Positions 62,908 to 64,000 of a stretch of DNA of 64,000 nucleotides are shown one piece after another. The first letter of the stretch is position 1. Every line of letters begins with the position of its first letter. This DNA is from Betaproteobacteria bacterium (GTDB lineage Bacteria; Pseudomonadota; Gammaproteobacteria; Burkholderiales; Usitatibacteraceae): NCBI GenBank assembly GCA_016709665.1, contig JADJMI010000011.1, positions 107,226-171,225 on the forward strand, read 5' to 3'. Made by a program: the position numbers and the translations under genes. Below the pieces are notes generated by a model that was given only the letters and a program-made list of their open reading frames with translations, was not told the DNA's origin and ran no database searches.

Positions 62908-64000
62908 CGATCCTGTGCGTCGCGTTCCTGCTGCTCCTGCTGCTGGGGGTGCCGGTCGCCTTCGCCATCGGGCTTTCCGCCGTGTGCGCGATCCTGTGGG
63001 AAGGCATGCCGGTCGCGATGCTCTTCCAGCAGATGATGTCCGGGATGAACATCTTCTCGTTCCTCGCCATCCCGTTCTTCGTGTTCAGCGGCGAGTTGAT
63101 GCTGCACGGGGGGATCGCGGAGAAGATCGTCACGTTCGCGCGCAGCGCCGTGGGGCACATCCGCGGGGGCCTGGGCATGTCGAACGTGTTCGCCTGCACG
63201 CTCTTCGGCGGCGTTTCCGGCTCCCCCGTGGCGGACGTCTCGGCCATGGGCTCGGTGATGATCCCGATGATGAAGAAGGAGGGCTACCACGTCGACTACG
63301 CGGTCAACGTGACGACCCACGCCTCGCTCGTGGGCGCGCTGATGCCCACCAGCCACAACATGATCATCTATTCGCTCGCTGCAGGCGGGAAGGTGTCCAT
63401 CGGCGCGCTGATCGCGGCGGGCATCCTGCCGGCGCTGGTGCTCACCGTGTGCATGCTCGCCGCGGCCTACCTCGTCGCGGTGAAGCGCGGCTATCCGGCC
63501 GGCGCCTTCGCGGGGTGGGCCACGATCGGGCTCACCTTCGCCGCCGCGCTGCCGGGCCTGGCGGTGGTGGCGATCATCCTCGTGGGCATCCTCACGGGCG
63601 TCTTCACGGCGACGGAATCGGCGGCGGTGGCGGTGGTGTATTCGCTGCTGCTCACGGCCTTCCTTTACCGCACGCTCACGTGGGAGAAGTTCCTGAAGGC
63701 CGCGGCGCGGGCGGTGAAGACGACAGGCGTGGTGCTGCTGCTCATCGGCGTCTCGACGATGTTCCAGTTCCTGATCGCGCTCTACCAGGTGGCGGACCTG
63801 GCGGGCGGGGCGCTGGCGGCGGTGTCGACCAACCCGCTGGTGATCTTCTTCCTGATCAACCTGATCCTGTTCGTGCTGGGCACGTTCATGGACATGGCGA
63901 GCACGATCCTCATCTGCACGCCGATCTTCCTGCCGATCGCGGTGACTTACGGGATGGATCCGGTGCAGTTCGGGATGGTGATGCTGCTCAACTGCGCCCT
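62898..64000 (+). CDS. dctM: TRAP transporter large permease (DctM), 3' end off the window
   Basis: GTG 62898 opens a hydrophobic frame (ALTILCVAFLLLLLLGVPVAF) running 367 codons to the edge with no stop. It has the DctM motifs FVFSGELMLHGGIAEKIV, FGGVSGSPVADVSAMGSVMIPMM and GIFTATESAAVAVVY (here GVFTATESA). It completes the tripartite uptake system. Confidence 0.85.
   Translation, partial: MALTILCVAFLLLLLLGVPVAFAIGLSAVCAILWEGMPVAMLFQQMMSGMNIFSFLAIPFFVFSGELMLHGGIAEKIVTFARSAVGHIRGGLGMSNVFACTLFGGVSGSPVADVSAMGSVMIPMMKKEGYHVDYAVNVTTHASLVGALMPTSHNMIIYSLAAGGKVSIGALIAAGILPALVLTVCMLAAAYLVAVKRGYPAGAFAGWATIGLTFAAALPGLAVVAIILVGILTGVFTATESAAVAVVYSLLLTAFLYRTLTWEKFLKAAARAVKTTGVVLLLIGVSTMFQFLIALYQVADLAGGALAAVSTNPLVIFFLINLILFVLGTFMDMASTILICTPIFLPIAVTYGMDPVQFGMVMLLNCA

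Overview
The window is GC-rich, densely coded DNA from a Gram-negative, aerobic, respiring bacterium, most likely a betaproteobacterium. The evidence is a DsbD/redoxin pair, NsrR, NodI/NodJ-type ABC genes, UbiB, a TonB receptor, many periplasmic c-type cytochromes, and DUF4034, DUF3014, DUF5666 and DUF6502 proteins. The placement is inferred from gene content only. No rRNA, tRNA, CRISPR array or transposase was seen.

Layout. 1-9.1 kb holds housekeeping genes: rlmL, dsbD and a redoxin, nsrR, an ABC exporter with a hydrolase and a ferredoxin, a VanZ-like protein and a gamma-carbonic anhydrase. 9.1-12.7 kb holds a DUF4034 protein and a multiheme cytochrome with two WNPAESGWG-type domains. 13.0-25.6 kb holds three paralogous LytS/LytTR two-component systems around a 1553-residue NHL-repeat secreted protein, plus two tiny membrane proteins that share one promoter architecture. 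25.8-35.5 kb is a candidate electron-transfer module: a beta-barrel protein, a giant cytochrome with 43 CXXCH motifs built from 47-residue tandem repeats, a 24-heme cytochrome, a b-type membrane protein and a ferredoxin/FAD oxidoreductase. 35.5-38.1 kb is a DUF6502-DUF5666 operon. 38.3-44.1 kb has a sodium:solute symporter divergent from a carbohydrate ABC importer. 44.2-51.8 kb is mixed: a WNPAESGWG-domain protein, a class D beta-lactamase, an EEP nuclease, an HExxH protein, an MBL hydrolase, DUF3014 and ubiB. 51.8-64 kb is a pectin/galacturonate locus: PL1-like pectate lyase, a CE12-CE8 bifunctional esterase, a TonB receptor, a LacI regulator, uronate dehydrogenase, a galactarolactonase-like protein and a TRAP transporter that runs off the edge.

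Two regulatory patterns stand out. A 19-20 bp palindrome close to TGCGGGA-N5-TCCCGCA lies upstream of the cytochromes, the cytochrome-b/oxidoreductase divergent promoter, the DUF6502 gene and the lone WNPAESGWG-type protein. It looks like one regulon, and the DUF6502 protein is a candidate regulator. Separately, operators near GGAAANCGNTTTCC sit at the promoters of the TonB receptor, lacI and udh genes.

Several genes are broken as sequenced: two in-frame TAG codons and five clear frameshifts, with a sixth suspected. At least three of the frameshifts are one-base losses in C runs. The reading frames and domains continue cleanly across the breaks, so sequence or assembly error is more likely than gene decay.
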